Of a stretch of 64,000 nucleotides of DNA, positions 62,401 through 64,000 are shown piece after piece. How positions within the stretch are numbered: the stretch's first letter is position 1; every line of letters begins with the position of its first letter. A program made the translations under genes and the position numbers. A model generated the notes under the pieces. That model saw only the letters and a list, made by a program, of their open reading frames with translations. It did not search any database and was not told the origin of the DNA. Source of the stretch: Hondaea fermentalgiana (taxonomy: Eukaryota; Sar; Bigyra; Thraustochytrida; Thraustochytriidae); the NCBI GenBank assembly GCA_014084085.1, contig NPFB01000056.1:256355-320354 (forward strand), given 5' to 3'.

Positions 62401-62438
62401 CCGGCGAAGCCCCCGGGTCGCGTCGCCGCCTCAGTCAT
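56481..62438 (-). CDS. ABCA-type full-length ABC transporter
   Basis: The protein has 1,985 residues from an ATG at 62436-62438. Layout: a short cytosolic N-terminus; a membrane segment near 45-70, a large extracellular loop with several Cys, and further membrane helices to about 445; NBD1 at about 520-760 (Walker A GKNGAGKS with K564, signature LSGGACRR, Walker B LVLLDEPTTGMD); an acidic regulatory region at about 800-1130; a second transmembrane domain at about 1160-1540; NBD2 at about 1620-1860 (GPNGSAKST with K1662, signature MSGGMQRR, Walker B VVILDEPTTQLD); and a conserved C-terminal tail. This order is typical of ABCA proteins, which move lipids across membranes. NBD2's Walker A has Ala in place of the second-last Gly (GSAKS). 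Both signatures and Walker B acids are intact. Confidence 0.93.
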   Translation of the reverse strand: MTEAATRPGGFAGPRASEAEAEAPGRGSARGRCTAFSVIPCGGSVGIYLALLMKCVRVFVRRPFIACFYCLITPVMVLITYAVNEFYVDTSGGITSYSYDSCGKPLDVDFDYDFNPFVSLTLAAGPIITGILSTVFVQDESKSGLLIALLSSKRGYWAFWLSWWTLFTVLDLAIALVSAGLAKALPDVIFEHVSFGTIFATLFFGAGAIMLSIHFAVLVIAGFSRRSDYLILVYLLLVGINVVVTLSPLFGERVGPSYFQPENTTYIACESHIEGDSYTCGKDQTCNSTLIMYDGSEHTGCWYLASAQDSVWDTAGDPRASIQLAALFFIPSFHFAQIWAQIVGAVLLNGGTAYNAGSTFYDSTPVLIQKALGLDVDPMYVKVESGTYSSARQCSLDEPAHVGEYGVVGHDAPSFGQSIGFLTLLAFVYLIIVLGIMYLRGHRVFRRAKLAHTNKRVLKAKNEASSTSTGSQRSKPEIVVEKDTEPRPDENAPAPEDEQQHGHEFASVDCPLNGGGECDKGLVIENVSLSFGKGSRKVKALDSVSIRVQQGRLLTILGKNGAGKSTLIQILCTYLVQDSGHISCNGMPVTSVRLGICVQEDRLYREFTPTEHFALWARLRMVPSDLIPEIVDRWLHSLNLHNLRNYKVGALSGGACRRVSVGLATIGTPALVLLDEPTTGMDPINQRYVWRHIETMKKQSLVVLTTHSMAEADSLADEVVVLERGRVVASGPPLDLKLRYGSIAQLALYVRPEDVDFVVNRLDQDFAPLFQHHCIEVRTVSSGYLTVCIRRRSTELAPHSSGDSTTFRSQPGQDEITDMDEDLNESSNDEDPKAGKGHDISIRLTEGVNSAASDALRRDARVQTHDESARDSDTDTIIEDDDEVGEEHLHEATVGATDGSLRSVTDTEQGDRSWSRGSGAPNSASFRDARAFSKDEVDTASPMIESARDEAMKDPQKQLVEGLAALITWVQSPESRIREYGISNTTFEEVFLSIVEDSNRHLGRGPLRSSDSSTLSGRLSTRIDTVSQKQGNHTQESNEKLRGKEIATYEKAAVSATDGAPPAKSFDRPAAVDRPVRQLARKTHSENMSIIFASEPRSQSTMSAPESSRRPSALSSKDVVPPSAGSAPPLQSVVQLRTLPAAADLQLQGLEVRAYGIWLWLEQVGAITFKNFRVRIFSWEVVAKWFVAVVLLVSITLVESTNSELRTDVLALSLLLSFVAILLIPYGVFEINSGYLQIFKLHRCTFTTMAASELLFLFVVLFIIFIIAMSIFMAVTIGTGVHDEELLYLCNLDNVSACRCVVVSNETDGVWVERELAILEEITTLVTDGTHDGVFWWYGRIVNEPGSWFMLLAVSVSLALGLSGLSLIISSLFRHHRMAAFFGGILLILWGVLPPILTLRHLKDSMFLPDANTCTVRNYVGLDISFENLAGATCAQRHLNPQQDKAAPDASGDSLRALNLIFSIGFSSSMFNFFRGGTRTEVLNASTDFVGSSALAFSQTCSSDNAVFFRKDLGVFWAGSLVMILIGLFAYWLRTFPPEALMVLEHGCYGMWHRLCGRINPRHRSAPISEHRYSDDNLDDANSSWRGPGRTRSCVRAERERVESLVAAFDGLSRSERDPIALAKLSKTYFTRRGRVEALTDAYLAVRPGEVVGFLGPNGSAKSTLCRILNGTLSATFGKAYVMGLDVETQMTRILPHLGYVGQRDCLWTGLTARQHLELVLHLRGAMVTQQERVSLIEEVASRLDLSEFMDRKVSAMSGGMQRRLSIALAMLGSPRVVILDEPTTQLDPSTRRKVWECIQYFRESYKCAIVITTHSMEEADELCDRVCIITKGQIRAVDTPQGLKDRFGNGYVLILKVMPGHRQEALDFVKKHVYEQAVLGNCLNDVMRIYFPRDGFDLTHAFAELFSEKARTEGHIANFLLNQATLHDVFMNIAGLDEAHLEEIGYLNENAHELVVKLLRHRGFHASGVTPVQKASAPPSYPFR

Positions 62439-64000
62439 CGTCGCTTGCCCCGTGCTGTGACTGTGACTGTGTCTACGTCTGTGCCGGTGTTTCTCTCTCC
62501 CCTCTCTGGCTGGCGGTGCGCGCGGACTGGCTGCCCGAGCTGGCTGGCCGCCCGGCCGCCCGGACGGCGGGAGCTCGCTCCGGACGCGCCGCGCCGCGCC
62601 GCGCCGCGCCGCGCCTCGCCCCGCCTCGCCTCGCCGTTCTGCTCGCAGTGCTGCAGCGCCGGCCCGGGGTCTGGGACCGGCGGCGTTCTGCGGTCGCCGG
62701 CCAGCGAGCTAGCTGGCTGCCCTGCAGGCTGCCGTGCCGACCTGTGTCGTGCCGCGCCGCCTCCAAATCGAGCTACTACTCGGTGATGAATGAGATTGCG
62801 AGTCGGGCTGGCCGCAGGACGTTTCTTTGTGAGCGAGACTGTCGCACAGGCGCTGCTGGTGAGGCTGCTTGTGATCGATCGTGATGTCGTTGCGTCGCAG
62901 CGGCAGCGGCGGCAGCGGCGTCTGGGAGGGAGGTGATCTGATCAGGAAGGAGGCCGCGAGGCGTCGAGGACGCGACGCGCAAGACGAGTGACCGTTTCCG
63001 CCAAGGGTCTCTCCCGCGAGGCGGACTCCGGCGGCAACGCTCTCGTCGCGCGGCAGCGGCCGGGGAGCGGAGCGGGGGAGCCCTCGTCACGTTGTGGTTA
63101 CACTTGCTTCCCACGGTGAGCCCACGGCGACGATAGTCAGCCAGATGTCACAGGGACACGACAGGAGACGAAGCGAGAATCGTGGCGAGGCGAAGCGAAG
63201 CGCGTCGCGTCGATGGACACCCGGCCGCGTGCGTGCGAGAGAGCGTGCCAGTGGCGCGGCCGGGATGCCCGGCTTGAGTCGGAGGCTCTGCTCTGCTCGC
63301 GCTGCTGCTGCTGCCACCCACCCACCCATTCGCACCGCAGCCGCGGATATCAGGCCCAGCGGGGCCGGGAACGGACTGCCTCCGTCCGGCGTGTGCGACG
63401 CTGTTGTCGCCGCCGCTGCTGCTACTGCTGCTGCTGATTTCAAACCCGGCCTCTAGCGGTCTTCTACAACTCCGCCGCGCGCGTTTCTCCACGCAGCCTG
63501 GGCGTTCCGCAGCGCAGTCAGCAGCAGCAGCAGCAGCAGCACAGCAGCTCTGCCGCTCGCGCGGTGGCCGCTGTCGCCAGTAGCGGCAGCGGCAGTGGCG
63601 GCTGCGACAGGCGGCCAAGTTCCTGTGGCCGCACCAGCTACGCGCTGCTGGTGCCTCTTCGCATCCAAAAAGATCTGAATTCGCCCATTCGACCATGAAC
63701 GCAGATTCGACTTGCGCCTCGCCTCGCAGAGTCCCAATGCCGCGCCGCGCCGCCGCCTCCGTCGCTCGCCCGCCCCGCCTCGCCTCGCCTCGGCCAGGCC
63801 CGCGCCGCGCGACGCTTTCCGCCTTTGGCCGCGGCCCAAACCGACGGCGACGATGGGATCTCGTCTCATCCGACGATTCGAAAACGTAGACACTAACGTG
63901 CACACCACGCGTGCGAACGATAGAGTCTACGTTGTTCGCCGTGGCCGCGACGCGCGGGAAGGGCGCCGCCGAGCGCGCCGGGCACGAGCATGCGCGCGCG
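62439..64000. other. GC-rich upstream region of the ABCA gene, no gene recognised
   Basis: The sequence holds GCCGC/GCCTC pentamers (about 62588-62635 and 63770-63800), CTG and CAG trinucleotide runs (about 63301-63316, 63410-63435, 63521-63543) and CCCA repeats near 63316-63330. Open frames are long only because GC-rich repeats lack stops; composition is Arg/Ala/Ser and no domain appears on either strand. Confidence 0.6.

Noticed and set aside
63148..63903. 251-codon minus-strand frame near the right edge
   Set aside because: Arg/Ala/Ser/Cys-rich, driven by CAG and GCCTC repeats, no homology-like motif.

Overview
This window looks like nuclear DNA from a GC-rich, intron-poor microbial eukaryote. 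Nine genes are complete or nearly so, and one giant gene runs off the left edge. No intron is needed to read any of them. The protein set is eukaryotic: a USP5-type deubiquitinase, a full-length ABCA transporter, a phosducin-like protein, and an ankyrin/PH/IQ/WW protein. Start codons sit in Kozak-like contexts, and two runs of 100 N mark assembly gaps. A thraustochytrid or other labyrinthulomycete stramenopile would fit the mix (long intronless genes, fungal-type cystathionine gamma-synthase, bacterial-type cobalamin enzymes), but that placement is inference.

Layout. 1-21860 (minus): one uninterrupted reading frame of 7,286 codons, still open at the left edge, for a giant midasin/dynein-related protein with six AAA+ modules and Ig-like repeats far downstream. 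21861-23122: spacer with GCTC repeats. 23123-25643: a divergent pair, cobS (minus) and cobT (plus), for assembly of the lower nucleotide loop of vitamin B12. 26094-26969 (minus): phosducin-like protein. 26970-28647: spacer with seven copies of a 16-bp near-palindrome, a 15-bp direct repeat and an assembly gap. 28648-29628 (plus): glycerophosphodiester phosphodiesterase. 30026-33520 (minus): ankyrin/PH/IQ/WW scaffold. 34006-36030 (minus): Ser/Gln-rich protein with a C-terminal SANT/Myb-like segment. 36031-45421: about 9.4 kb without a credible gene, full of simple repeats, palindromes and polypurine/polypyrimidine tracts. 45422-46600 (minus): 2-oxoglutarate/Fe(II) dioxygenase of the isopenicillin-N-synthase fold. 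48110-51285 (plus, with an internal gap): a fusion of cystathionine beta-lyase and fungal-type cystathionine gamma-synthase. 51575-54229 (minus): USP5-like deubiquitinase. 54607-56316 (minus): aldo/keto reductase with a macro-like N-terminal domain. 56481-62438 (minus): ABCA-type full transporter. 62439-64000: GC-rich upstream sequence with no gene.

How genes connect. CobS and CobT act in the same branch of B12 assembly or remodelling and share a 250-bp intergenic region, so they look like a two-gene metabolic cluster. The beta-lyase/gamma-synthase fusion carries both steps from cysteine to homocysteine on one polypeptide; B12-dependent methionine synthase would use that homocysteine, but no such gene is in this window. 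The most unusual items are the giant AAA+/Ig-like protein, the cobS-cobT pair and the beta-lyase/gamma-synthase fusion.
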